In this document: in pieces, positions 51,911-63,333 of the stretch
How the letters are laid out: each line of letters opens with the position of its first letter
Numbering within the stretch: the stretch's first letter is position 1
DNA from: Euglena gracilis
Lineage: Eukaryota; Euglenida; Euglenophyceae; Euglenales
Reading direction: 5' to 3'
DNA length: 64,000 nucleotides
Assembly: GCA_039621445.1 (NCBI GenBank)
Contig: CP154954.1
Coordinates: 45,797,847-45,861,846 of the forward strand
Notes under the pieces: model-generated
Database searches by the model: none
Seen by the model: the letters and a program-made list of their open reading frames with translations, nothing else
What the model was told of the DNA's origin: nothing
Made by a program: the position numbers and the translations under genes

Positions 51911-52954
51911 AAGCCCTAGACTCGGAATCAGGCTTGAGAGAGACTCAGACCCAGGACCCAGACTGTATATGCCGAGTTCAGGCCTTGACCCCGACTCAGG
52001 CATGAGTCCGGGGTCATGGGAATTTCTTCCGAGCAAGCAAGGACCAAGTTTGTGTACTGCCACAATTTGTGTCCTGAAAGAGGAGACGTTTGTGGAGGAG
52101 AAAAAAAACAAACAGGGCATAAAACTCGGGGGGGTCCCAAAGGACGGTCCACTAGCCAATTAGGGGGGGGTCAACTATTGGCAAGGGTCCCCCACCCTGA
52201 TTGGCTAATTGGGGGTCTGAAGGAGCCCAGTCATTAGCCAAATAGGGGGGGGGGGGTGAGGGCATTGGGCTGACCCCGGGGTCCACCCCCCAGGCCAGTT
52301 CACCCCCGGGGGTGAGAGTACGATCCTAGTGACCCCAGCAACCCTAGGGTCGCTCTAGGGTCATGGGTGGCCTTGGCCAGAGTCGTGGACCGACCCTGGG
52401 GTCGACCCTAAGGTGGGCCCCCCTTGTCAAAAATGTGTTTTATTTTGACCTGAAACGTTGCTACAGTTTGCGGGCCTCGCTGCCGACATGCCTTGCCTTT
52501 CTTGTTCGTAATTGTCGGTTGTTCCATCACAGTTCAGAAGACACTTGAGTGGGGAATTTTTTGGACAAAATGAAGATCCCTCCCGTCCAAGTTTTGTTGT
52601 CCCCCGCGGACACCTTCCAGAGAACCCCCCCTGGACACAATTATTGATCCCTAATGGACAAGAAATTTTAGACCCTCTCGAACTCCGAGGGCCTAAGATA
52701 AGTCTTGTTCCAGATGGCATATGACCCTTATGCCAAGTGCCTGTAGTCTCCTTTGTCAAAGACTCAGTTTGAAGGTTTTTGGAGTGCCACTCCCCAGACG
52801 TGCAGAGTATTTGTGCGGTCAGTGTTCTTTGTGTAGATCTACAAAGTGTTTGTATTAAGAGTGAGCATTTTGTTTTACACCTCGCCCCATTGGATTTGGG
52901 TTGTGTTTGGAGCTTCTGAATCCACCCCCTGGAGGTTGGACCTCCTTGGGGGGT
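51911..52954. other. No gene seen; GGGTC/GACCC-rich
   Basis: Between 52250 and 52430 short units such as GACCCTAGGGTC and GACCCCGGGGTC recur. C/G runs occur at 52158-52255. The rest shows no coding signal. Confidence 0.5.
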
Positions 52955-53262
52955 GTCTCCCCCGCGTCCCCCCCGCGTCCCCCCCCCCCCGCGTCCCCCC
53001 CGCGTCCCACTTTGGAACCAAAATTTTGTTTTCGAGACTGCCAAATTTAGGAGGCTGATTCCTAATTTCAGGTACATTTGAGGTTGGTGATTCCTAATTT
53101 GGTGTGGGTGATCCTTAACTTGCGGTGGGTGATTCCTAATTGGGGTGGGTTTGTCCTAATTTGTTGTGGTATCATCCTAATTTGGCTAAAATTTTCTCAT
53201 AGCAAATTCCTAATTTCACCATCCCAAAATGGCGTCTCCCCCGCGTCCCCCCCGCGTCCCAG
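52955..53262. repeat. CCCCCGCGTCC minisatellite flanking a CCTAATTT repeat
   Basis: Four or so CCCCCGCGTCC units at about 52963-53010 and two more at 53232-53260 enclose 53047-53215. In the enclosed part GGTGATTCCTAATTT-like units of about 25 bp recur. Confidence 0.75.
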
Positions 53263-54239
53263 ACACCCCCTCGGCATGGCCGGAATTTTTTTGGCTGTTT
53301 TTTTTCCACGTTTGTGGTCAACATTTCAGAGTGGCTGATCCCCCCCGGGGGGGCGGGGGTGACTGACTTGTTTTCCTGAAGAAATGTAAGTGATTGGTTT
53401 TTGGAAGAATGGAAGTGACCCCTTGACCTTGAATACAGGTCCCACCCAAGGGGCTTAGCAGACCCATGGTGGGATCAAAACAAAAGAAAGAAGAAAAAGA
53501 AGAACCAGGGTGACAAAGGACAAGCAAGGTGGTGACCTTGTGACACCTGAAAACCGACCGAGGGCAGATTTCTCTTTGTCATTTTACAATAGGAAAGGAT
53601 TCTGGTTCATGTTTGGAAACCGAATTGTGACCTCGTTTCCACATTGTGAACCCTGAAACCAGGAGTTTCTCAAATCGCAAAATGTTTCAAAAATTTGAGA
53701 ATAATCCAGTTGCAAGTCCGTCCATATCAAGGGGATTTCATTCAACCGTCTGTCCACATCAAAGGGATTTCAGCCAGCGATCCATCCATTTGTCTTTAAA
53801 AAAAATAAACTTGTGTCAAGAATGAACCCTTGTGGCAGAGCAGCATATTAATTTTTTTGGAAAAAATCTTAAGTGGTCAATTGGCTTTGGAGAAAGAGCA
53901 AAAAAGCACCACTGTCAATTGGTATCTTCAAGCATCCCTCCATGTCTTCATTGTCTGTCGTTATTTTTTTGTTTGTCCAGTTTTTATGCATCAATGTATT
54001 TGCTGAATTCCAGTGGAGGAGTTTTACTGAAACCTGATGGACTACAAGATTTATTCCCAGGTTCTGCCTCCTGTAATCAACACCACCAGCAAACGCGGTG
54101 CCTCAAGTGGTGACACTCGGGTGACACAAATGGTGACTCTCAAGTGGCAAACCTTCACAACATTTTTTTTGACCACAACATTGCAAGATCAGAAACCGTA
54201 AACGTAAATCTGAAATTGCAATCAATCATGGACATTTTT
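53263..54239. other. No gene recognised
   Basis: Mixed sequence with one GGGGATTTCA/AGGGATTTCA repeat near 53735-53770. No coding signal that I trust. Confidence 0.45.
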
Positions 54240-54545
54240 ATCTACAAACATCAACCAAGCAGACACCCAATTTGTTTGCATTTAACCGCAAAAATGTTTG
54301 GATTTCACCCCAATTTGTTTGCATTTATTACAAAAATATATCAACACCGTCCCAGAACTGTTTCTGCTTTTTCAGAAAAATTTTGCTTTTGGATCTGGTT
54401 TTTTGCACAGTCGCCCTTGGAAACTCCAAAGGATTTTCCCCCAATGGTGAAAAAGTGCAAATACTTTTAAATATTTTTGGACGCAATGAATTTTTTTTGC
54501 CAGCTGTGGACAAATACATTTGAAGGCCATGGACCCGGCACTCCG
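54240..54545 (+). repeat. Dispersed repeat, CCAATTTGTTTGCA family (copy 1)
   Basis: It shares the order CCAATTTGTTTGCA, CAAAAATGT, TTTTCAGAAAA/TTTTCCGGAAAA, TTGCACAGT and TTTTGCCAGCTGTGG with 57950-58400. The two copies are heavily diverged. Confidence 0.6.
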
Positions 54546-56157
54546 CCAGGTTATTTGGGGGGGTTACATCGGATGGGGGATGTCCAGGAACCTCCCTGTC
54601 TGGTTCCACAGCTGGTGTTTTTTTGTTTTTTTAAAAAAATTCACAAACCCCCCCAAAACCCTTTTTTTGTTTTTTTTTCATTGAAATTTTATTGAATTTT
54701 TTTTGAAGTTGACCACAGAGCCCCAAATGTTTTTGAAAAGCAGTGCGTCCCGTCACATTCGCTGTTGCCTCTAGCTTTGCATGATGTGTAGTGATCACAA
54801 GCTTTTTTTTCAGTTTAATGTGAGCACAGAATGTTGCTTTAGGAAGACTTTGGGAAGAGGTTGCTTGTACCCTAGAGTTGCAGTCAGAGAAAAATTTTGG
54901 AAGCTCTCTAAAGCCCGGCCATCTGTGTGAATGCATGACATTCCGATGCGAGTGAGGAACAGCTTTGGAGCAGTCGTTGGATGATTCCTTCGCCTCCCAC
55001 ATTTGTGAAACTTTGAGAGCTAGCTTTGTACTGACTTGCGAAGTCATCTTGTACGATCAATATGCAGACTCTTGAGTGCATTCCCACCAATGCCATTTGA
55101 ATCTTAGCATATGCTGTGAATTGGTAAGTTCCTTGGTTCAGATTGTTTTCAGACAGGTTTCCCTACAAAATTGTCCATTAGGGCCTTAATTTCATGGGTC
55201 AGAGGGTCAACTATTCATGTCCCCAGGGGCCCTATAGAAATGTCCTCCATTCTCACATTTTTTTTTGCATAGCAGGGGCCAACAAAATGTCCGGCTGGGC
55301 CCAACAATTGTGTCTGCCAGCTGTAGTGACACACCCCCTCTGATCAAAATCTTTTTCAGCCGCCGATGACCCGCCCAAGGGATTTTCCTTTGAAAATTGG
55401 ACCCCCCCCCCCTGTAAATGACACACTCGGGGTTTTTCAGGTGCTGGGGTGTCCGAGACCCCCTCCCACCCCCGGGACCCCTTGGTTGACCAACGAAGTC
55501 AACCGAAATGGAGGGGATGGGGGATCCACAACAAAGTCAACTGACCACCTATTTCCTTTTCCTTTGGTTCCATGATTCCTAACCCGGTAGTCCAAAATGC
55601 AGTTCTCCCCTCCCCCCCTGCATGACCGCCCATGACCCGACCCACCCCCATGAACCACCCCCATGTTAAGCAATGGTGTAGTTCGGGGGAAAAACCCACA
55701 AAAACGACGTCCGATGTCATTGGAGAATCACTCCAAGCCGATGTCTGCATTGTACACATGGCTCAGTGGTAGAGCTGATGGTTTTTTCATATACTTCTGT
55801 ATAAGGCCGCATTATGAAACCACTCTTTTTTTGAACGTTGTCGGTCCAGTGTGAAGGAAGTCTTTTTTAAAAGAAAATTCAAGATTGAGCCTGACAAATT
55901 CCACAAGGCACCGAACTTGCAACCATCAATTCATCATATATGCTAATTCCCATGATCCAAATAGCGCAAAATAGCGCCCTGATATTTGTGAACAGGTAGA
56001 TAAAACTGCCCACAAATATTTGGGTGGCACATCTTGTGCTCAGGCATTTTTTGGTTGGTGTGCGCATTTTTCACAGTTTGACAAAAATTTTGATTTGGGT
56101 ACCGCCTTTTCAAGGGGTGAGAGCGAGAAGGCAGGATTGGATAAAATGCAAACGAAT

Positions 56158-56190
<33 letters not shown>

Positions 56191-57124
56191 GTATACATAT
56201 ATGTATAATATAATATAAATGTATATATAAACATGTATTTGTTTTTGGCCTCGGTTTTCCTGGGAATTCTGTGTTTTTTTTTTTTGCTGTTTTGCGGTTG
56301 GAATGACATGAAAACCCCTGGTCTCATCTCCCCAAAGTGAAAAATCACTGACAAAAACACCAAAATCCAGGTAACCGCTACTCCCCCTCAACTGCCCAGC
56401 ATCCTAGACACATCCCAGCCAAAAGAGCATACAAAAATGACATTTTCTGAACCCACTCTCGTGTCTTTTGAAAGAAGGTCAAATTGCAATTAGGGCAGGA
56501 TCGGCAACACCAAGGTTTCAAGGGAAAGCCATTTTGGAAGTTGTAATTTTGGAAAGGTTGGCTTTTGTTTATTGTTTTATCACCGCCCCCCTGATTGAAA
56601 TTTTGTGGTTCAAACCAAGGGGGAGGGCAGCGGAGGGGGAGGAGAAACACGTTTCGCATTTTTTTTATATATTTTTTTGTGCATTTTTCCCCTCAAATTT
56701 TCCAAAAATCCACAGTTTTTGCATGTTTTTTTACTTTATTTTTTTCAGCACTTTTTTTTTCGTTTTTTGTTGCATTGTACATGATTTACCCAATTTTTTT
56801 CGCTTTTTTTTTTACCATTTTTGCAGTTTGTTGCATTTTTTTTGAAATTTTTTATTTTTTTTGAAACTGACATTTTACGGATAAACCCATCATCCAATTG
56901 TTGTGAATTTGGTGCCACTTTTGCATTTTTTTTCCAGCAGTTTTTGCATTTGCATGATTTTTCCGCTTTTTCTCTCTCGGATTTTGAACATTTTTGCACA
57001 TTTTAAAAAAAATGCGCCATTTTTGTGCTTTTTTTTGCATTTCTTTGCACTTTGTTTTTTTGATGCCCTCCCCATGGGGAGGGCATGTGGGCAAAACAAT
57101 ACAGTCACAAACAAACAACCATCC
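54546..57124. other. No gene confirmed; TA microsatellite and T-rich stretch
   Basis: A TA/TATG microsatellite runs from about 56157 to 56232. From 56640 to 57060 the plus strand is dominated by T runs with TTTGCA words. A D-arm-like GGCTCAGTGGTAGAGC near 55761 is not a complete tRNA. Confidence 0.5.
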
Positions 57125-57340
57125 CTTATTGGGGCTTTCGTCATGCAGAGTCCACGGGTCGTTGACATCGTTGAAGCAAAGGTGCAAGCATGCCTCAAGG
57201 AGCGACGGGAGCAAGGTCCACCGAGACTGGCACCACACGAGCTCCGCCATGCAGAGCACAATGGCGTCATCCCACGAGTCCTCCCACTTCTCTGCCACGA
57301 ACTCATGACGTGCTCCGATTTCTTTCTCAGGTCTCCTGTC
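57125..57340 (-). other. Exon-like island, minus strand, unassigned
   Basis: The minus-strand frame reads FVAEKWEDSWDDAIVLCMAE and LLPSLLEACLHLCFNDVNDP, with G or C at most third codon positions, in otherwise AT-rich DNA. The plus-strand frame is also open but has weaker codon bias. I cannot define both splice sites or name the protein. It could be an exon of a spread-out gene or a relic. Confidence 0.35.
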
Positions 57341-57639
57341 ATGCCCCCCCCCCAAGCCGTTTAAGCATATGGTGTCATTGACGTCATCCACTTTCAAAAA
57401 CAATTGCCCTGAGCTTTCAACCTGAAATCCTTGGAGGGAAAGGTGGCATTGGTTTTTCAAGGTGACCATTTTGGCAACAGTGCCAGCAATCTTAGCCGTT
57501 TTCGGACCATCTCACCAATGCCTGTTGTGTCACTTGGGGGGCCTCAGGGGAGGTTGGCACTTTGCTGTGGCCTTTAACTTACCGGTCAGGTTTTTGACGG
57601 AGAGGTGTTTATGCGAGATTTCATTCATTCCCCTGCAGG

Positions 57640-57819
57640 CTCAATCTCCATGTTTTTATGGAGCAATTTGAGGACCTGCAATATGCCTCCATCACCCTCC
57701 ACGACGCCAAGGAACTGCTCATTGTCTTTCTCTTCCTCATCAATGGTCCGCAGCAGCAGTGGCTTGAAATAATAGCGCAACTGTTTGATCTTTGAAATCA
57801 ATAATTTGAATACAAGCAT
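57640..57819 (-). other. Exon-like island, minus strand, unassigned
   Basis: The minus frame includes LRYYFKPLLLRTIDEEEKDN and EQFLGVVEGDGGILQ, the last followed by GTCCTC, a weak donor. On the plus strand a good acceptor (TTCATTCCCCTGCAG) precedes an alternative frame with LHVFMEQFEDLQ. The strand is therefore not settled. Confidence 0.35.
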
Positions 57820-57949
57820 TCAAAATTTGGACTCCCTTTGATTAAAAAGGTCCTACAAATTTCTCATATGGTCCCAATATTTGGGATCGGGAGCTGAGTC
57901 ACATTCGAGGAGGTTTCCATTATTTTTTGGAGAAATTTGAAATTACACC

Positions 57950-58400
57950 CGGTGCCCGTCTTTTCTGCATTTTACACCAAGTTCTGGGCATTTTGTGTCA
58001 AGAATGTTTGCACCTGACACCAATTTGTTTGCAATTTATCTCAAAAATGTCTGCACATTATACCAAACGTATTTGCACCTTTTCCGGAAAATTTGGATTG
58101 GGTGCGTTGCACAGTTGTTCTTTTCTATTCAATCACGCCACAGCCCCAGAAATCAAGAGAGAGGCATCTGCACAAGATTGACCAAGGAGAAGTGGAATGG
58201 CTTTCTGCACCATCTGGGGAATATTCACTGGGGAAGAAATGGATTGACAGTCATTGGTGAACGTGAGGCTTTTTGTCATTGAGCAATGATGAGAAATTAA
58301 AAATACAAACAGACAGAGTGCAATTTTTTTTCAACAAGTGCAGATATTTTTGGAGCACAGTGAAAAAATTTTGCCAGCTGTGGGCAGTGTATTTGAACCA
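57950..58400 (+). repeat. Dispersed repeat, CCAATTTGTTTGCA family (copy 2)
   Basis: Counterpart of 54240-54545. Within it CCAA(A)...TTTGCA units of about 30-36 bp recur two or three times. Confidence 0.6.
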
Positions 58401-59046
58401 GCAATCAATCAAAACATGCAAGGTCAAAAACACAAAAATATGTTTGTGTTTCCTTCCCTTGTGTGGATGGTGCAAAAAGAATTATGAACTGCTGAATCTT
58501 TTTGACCAATTCATTTACACCTTGCTAGCAAATTTTTTTTGACCAAATGTGTCAGAGTTTTCGTCCACAGCCTTCAGACCATTGTATTTTTTTGGGTGAA
58601 CAACATTTAAGATGACCCAGAATTAGGCCAAAATGGTTGAAATTGGCCAAAAAAAAACAACCAAAAATTGGCAAAACGAACAAAAACTGGCCAAAAATAT
58701 TTAAGAGTACTTGAAAATGGGCTAAAAATGCAGCCAACAATGAACGTGACCTTGATGGTAGGAATTGAGGAATTAACTTCAATAGTGCAAGAATGTGGAT
58801 GACCTCATTTTCTTGTGAGACACACATACACGCGGCTTGCTGATGGCTGGCTGACGGCATGCTCCCCCTAAAAGGAAATTGAAAGCCCTCAAGGGGGGGG
58901 GGCAGAGCCAAAACCTCCGAAAGTCACTTCGAAACAACGCTTCATTCCCCCCCTGGCGGGGGGGGGGGGGAATTTATGTGTGTGCATCCGTGACTTTCGT
59001 TCACTGGTTTCAAGCAAATGGTGACTTGGTTACCCCCAATTAATAC

Positions 59047-59080
<34 letters not shown>

Positions 59081-60189
59081 ATAATAATAATCCCTGCTGC
59101 ACGTTTCTTTACAAGTCAAAAAGATCCGCACCATATAGTCTCTAACTGCATGCAAAAAAAAACTGGCTGACTGTTTTTGAAAGTCGCGCCCGTGCACAAA
59201 ATGCTCATTATTTTTAAGGTGTAAATCTCAAAATTATGTTTTTTATGTTTTTTACGGTGTTTTTGAACTTTTTTAAAAAAAATTTAAAGCCATTTCCAAA
59301 TTTTTAAAGCATCTTTTTTCCAAAGGGAAGTCCCAGGGCCATCCCAGTATCGAGCGGGTCCAATATTAAAACAGAAAAGCCGATATACCCATTTTTTGGA
59401 TAGACAATGATGTTCCAGCGATGCCAGAAATCATTTTTTCCTGAGTTGGCTTGTTTTTGCCAAGATTTTGTGATTTCATTTTTGGCTTGGATTTCAAAAA
59501 ATTCCCAAAATGGTTTTCAAGACATTTAGGCCCTTTTGAGGCGTTTTTATAATGTTTTTAAAGTTTTTTAAGGCGCCTTAAAAATGTCACACCCCCTGTC
59601 GACATGCAATGCAGTCCCCAGCATAATAATTATAATAATTATACGTTGCATATTACAATGTTTATTTTATGCAGTGATGAGGATGATGACCAGCGTTTCT
59701 GTTGCAAACAAGCCTGTCCTGTGAACCGCCCCGAAGCAAAGCAGGCGCAGCCCTCTCCACCCTGGCGTTCCGCTGCCTTTGCCGTCTTTTTGCCACGCCA
59801 CATCTGCACCACAGCCATACTTCCCTTTAATGTTCTGCAAACCCGGGGGGGGGGGGGCTGTAGCAGCTGGCCTCAATTTTGGCCCAGCCCAATCGCAGCA
59901 ACCCCAGGAGTGGGTGCTGGCGCGGCTGGCCAGCCTTTTTTTTTTTGCTGTCTCTGGCTGAAAGTGTTCAAAATGGCCAAAATGGTGTTTTTGGGGCTGT
60001 TGTGGCGCGTTTTTGACGGTTGCCAGATGCTCATTTTTTTTTCAACGCTGTGTTTTGCAGGTCATTTTTTGGGGGCAGTTGTCTGATTTCGGCCCAGCCC
60101 GGCCCAGCTCAGGTGCAGCTGTGGTCCAGCCCCCCCCCCCCCCCCCGGGCAAATTTCTAGCCCTAACCCAGCAACCCCCCCAGTCCTTA
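58401..60189. other. No gene confirmed; (AAT)n microsatellite
   Basis: An AAT trinucleotide tract occupies about 59042-59092. A C7-TGG-CG-G12 hairpin-like motif is near 58946-58969. 59679-59960 has an open plus frame without a recognisable domain. Confidence 0.5.
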
Positions 60190-60300
60190 AACAGATGTAT
60201 GACCACAGCCTCTTCGTTGCGGCGCTTCAAGGCCTGTGTGTCACATTCCACCAAACCCAGGAGGTGTGCTTTAACCTCCAGGAGGTGCAGAGCAACTGAA
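60190..60300. other. Exon-like island, strand uncertain
   Basis: On the minus strand, TTTTAACAGGATTTTCAG is a good 3' splice site before a frame with LHLLEVKAHLLGLVECDTQA and LKRRNEEAVVIHLFK. On the plus strand, CCTTAAACAG precedes a frame with MYDHSLFVAALQGLCVTFHQ. Both look protein-like, and I favour the minus strand only slightly. Confidence 0.3.
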
Positions 60301-61284
60301 AATCCTGTTAAAACTTCCATACAGCATTGCTGAGACAGTCAATGCACAACTGCACAGCGGGGGTGCCTCATATACGAGTTTGATATGCACATGCATACTT
60401 ATAATATGTTTTAAATAAATGACGGTTGATGCAAATAATAAGTTATTTTGGGATCAGGGGTCCCCCTCAGGGACCCCAATTATTTTTCTTCCCCAGCGCG
60501 TTGCGCCAGGAATTTATGGTTTTTTTTGCATCATTGTTTTGGTGATTCGCAAAAATAATTTGCAGAATATCTCAGAACATTCAAATAGGGGAAGTTGGCA
60601 AAAATCTGAAATTTCCTCCAAAAACACACCGGTTTTAAAATCAGATATGTCAAAAAATATTTCATAATCATTCATTTTTGGCTGTACAGTTTTGCGGTTT
60701 TCCACATCCAAGCCCCCGACCGGCCCTTGACCACACTTTTGGCCCGTAGGTGGTCTTTAAGGGAAGGAAGGGTCTTATAAAGAAGTCTGGTCTGGGGCCT
60801 GTGGAAGAGAAGAAATTGGGCCGTCATCCAGCCTGGAAAAGTATTAGTTTTTACACCCAAATATGGATCATACACCATATTGATGAGCAACATCTTCCAT
60901 TTTTCATTTGAAAGAAATTGTGCCAAGGTTGTAGTTTGATACCTGATATTGATTGGGCCTGATTGGATCAAAAGCTTCTCTCTAGTACGGGGGGCAATTA
61001 TCTTTTTGGGGACTGGTTTTTTGGGGGAAAAAAGTCTACAGACCGGATGTAACCTTCTCTTGGGTAGAACTTCCAATTTGAAAAATGGCTTAAAAATTCA
61101 TTTTTGTGTTTGCATGGCAGTACACACACATCTGTGATGTGGTAACATGTAAAATAACATATTGTAGATTAATTGTCAGTCGCATGTCAAAACACCATTG
61201 CAGGGCGGAAGTGCAAATATAAAGACCTCATATCAACTCATGCCCTGGTGCTGTCTTATTTCACCCGTTTTCCCCACTCCCAGG

Positions 61285-61389
61285 AATTTTACAAACGGCC
61301 GCCGGATCTCCACCCACGTAAGGTGCTGAAGGAGCGCCTTGGAGTGTTGCAGAATCCCAATCCTCCTCCGCCGCCCAAGCCCCGACAGG
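61285..61389 (+). other. Candidate internal exon, 35 codons
   Basis: TTTTCCCCACTCCCAG precedes GAATTTTAC..., and CGACAG is followed by GTTTAA, so a phase-0 exon of 105 bases is bounded by AG and GT. It encodes EFYKRPPDLHPRKVLKERLG, then a Pro-rich end. No family is recognised. Confidence 0.35.
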
Positions 61390-63333
61390 TTTAATTTTCA
61401 CTCTTTTGGATACATGTGGAGCAAATGCGAGGAAGCCCCTCCTTTCAATAATATCATGTTTAATTATCATCATTATCATTTTTTAAAGAGCAAGGATAAA
61501 AAGACCCAAAATTCTTGGACCCCCTCAACCACAATCAGGGACGGTAAGAAACACATCAAAATGTCAAATTTATTTTAATAATTTTTTTTAATAATAATTT
61601 GATTTAATTAGAATTTAATTTTTGGGAAGCCTATTCCAGAAGTCATGCAAATTCTTAATCAGGCCTCATTTAGTACGTTGTGGGAATTGTCGAAGGGAAA
61701 TTTTTTGTGTTTCTGCGCGAACCACCAAAGGCATTTCTTTCTGAAATCTTTCTGGAGCCACGTTGGTCAAAAAAATACCCCAGTATCCCCCTGGAGCTTT
61801 CCAACAACAGAACAAGAAAAAGCAAGACCCCTGCCTCATTCTGGGGGGTAGATTCAATGAGAACCCAAACCCATTTACCAACCCAAACCCTCACCACCGA
61901 TTTTTTTTGTGCATCATGAAACTTTCTTCTGTGGAGGTTGTGTTAGGTTGGCTGGATGGAAACCTTGTGCTGAAGCTGTCACCCTGTGGGGGGTCATTGT
62001 CCCTCTGCAGGGTTTCCCACTGATTCGTACACGAATAAGTACGAATAAGTACGAATTGCCGAGATCTGCCAAAAAAACGAATAAGTACGAATAAGTACGA
62101 ATAAGTACGAATAAGTACGAATGAAAAATTCCCCAGTTACGAATAAGCACAAATTGCCAAATAGAAAAAGGTACAATTTTCTACACTATTGCACTGAGTT
62201 GAAGGGCCCTCACACTTCTCTGTATGTGATGCATAGCTTACGCTGCAGGACGCCTCATGTCCTCTTTTCCCTCCGAAAATGATTTTTAGGTTTGCCCATC
62301 AACAATTAGACCATCCATCCATCAGGGGACTCATCCGAAAGTATATATCTGTACATGGCAGTGTGAAAGAGGGGAGTAGTTTGCACCGGTCAGTGGACAG
62401 AGTGTATACCACACACATTGCGAGCATAAGGAAATCCTTGAGCGGGAAGAAAGTGTGGCACTCACAATTGAATTGAATTGCCCTGGTCTGAACGGTTTTT
62501 CAGTTTGGCAGGACTGATTGATGTCAAAAACCGCCAACATATGTCATCTAACCTTCGGCAAGCAGCCGTTGGCATGTTTTGCAATGGTGACTGCAAAGAA
62601 CGCTTTGCACACCATTGAACAAGCTGCCCGTTTCATCTTGAGTATTTGTTCGTGCATGGCATGCTGGACAACATCAGTCGCAAAGAAGGAATGTGTTTTT
62701 CCTGTAATGCTTTGTATTTTTTCTCACAGCGATTTTTTTCACAAATTTCGCCAGCATGAGTTCGTCATTTAGATAGTTTCTCAAGTGAGTGACCTGTTTT
62801 CCTTGCTTTTCCCAATTTCAGAACGTTGAAGATGTGCCCAAGGAAGCATACCAGTGGTCACCTATTGCTATACATGGCCCTTTTTTGAAGTACGAACAAG
62901 TACAAATAAGTACGAATAAGTACGAACAAGTACAAATAAGTACGAATAAGTACGAATGGGCAAGGGAGTCCCCAAGTACAAATCAGTGGGAATCCCTGCC
63001 CTCTGGCAGCCTTTTAGCAATGTTACATTATGAAACATTTTTCGGATGGGGAAATGTGTTTCAAGGTTTTAAAAAACATTTCCATGTATACACCTATTGT
63101 ACATAATATATATTTCAGCCCTTGGCTGGAAGATACAGTCAGTTCAAAAAGTCATGACCCAAGCTGGTTCAAAAAGTCATGATTCCTGAAAATTCAAAAA
63201 AAATTGTTCTCTTCCTTGCTAGACCCCTATGTCAGGCAATGGGTTGGCAGTGGTGGAGGAGGTACCTGGATGCTCTGTGTGTGCCACCCTGCAGACGCAC
63301 TGCTGCGCTGTGCACGCCCGTGAGGTCCTTTTG
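61390..63333. repeat. Two arrays of the 10-bp unit TACGAATAAG
   Basis: Arrays at about 62024-62140 and 62888-62960, some 850 bp apart, consist of TACGAATAAG, with TACAAATAAG and TACGAACAAG variants in the second. A repeated GTTCAAAAAGTCATGA pair is at 63143-63184. An acceptor-like TTTTCCCAATTTCAG near 62819 precedes a short open stretch (NVEDVPKEAYQ). Otherwise no gene is seen. Confidence 0.7.

Noticed and set aside
55750-55830. tRNA-like sequence with GGCTCAGTGGTAGAGC
   Set aside because: Only a D-arm/A-box resemblance is present. No B box, anticodon stem or acceptor pairing could be found.
56640-57060. Phe-rich membrane-protein-like frames
   Set aside because: They come from T homopolymers. 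No start context, codon bias or conservation supports them.
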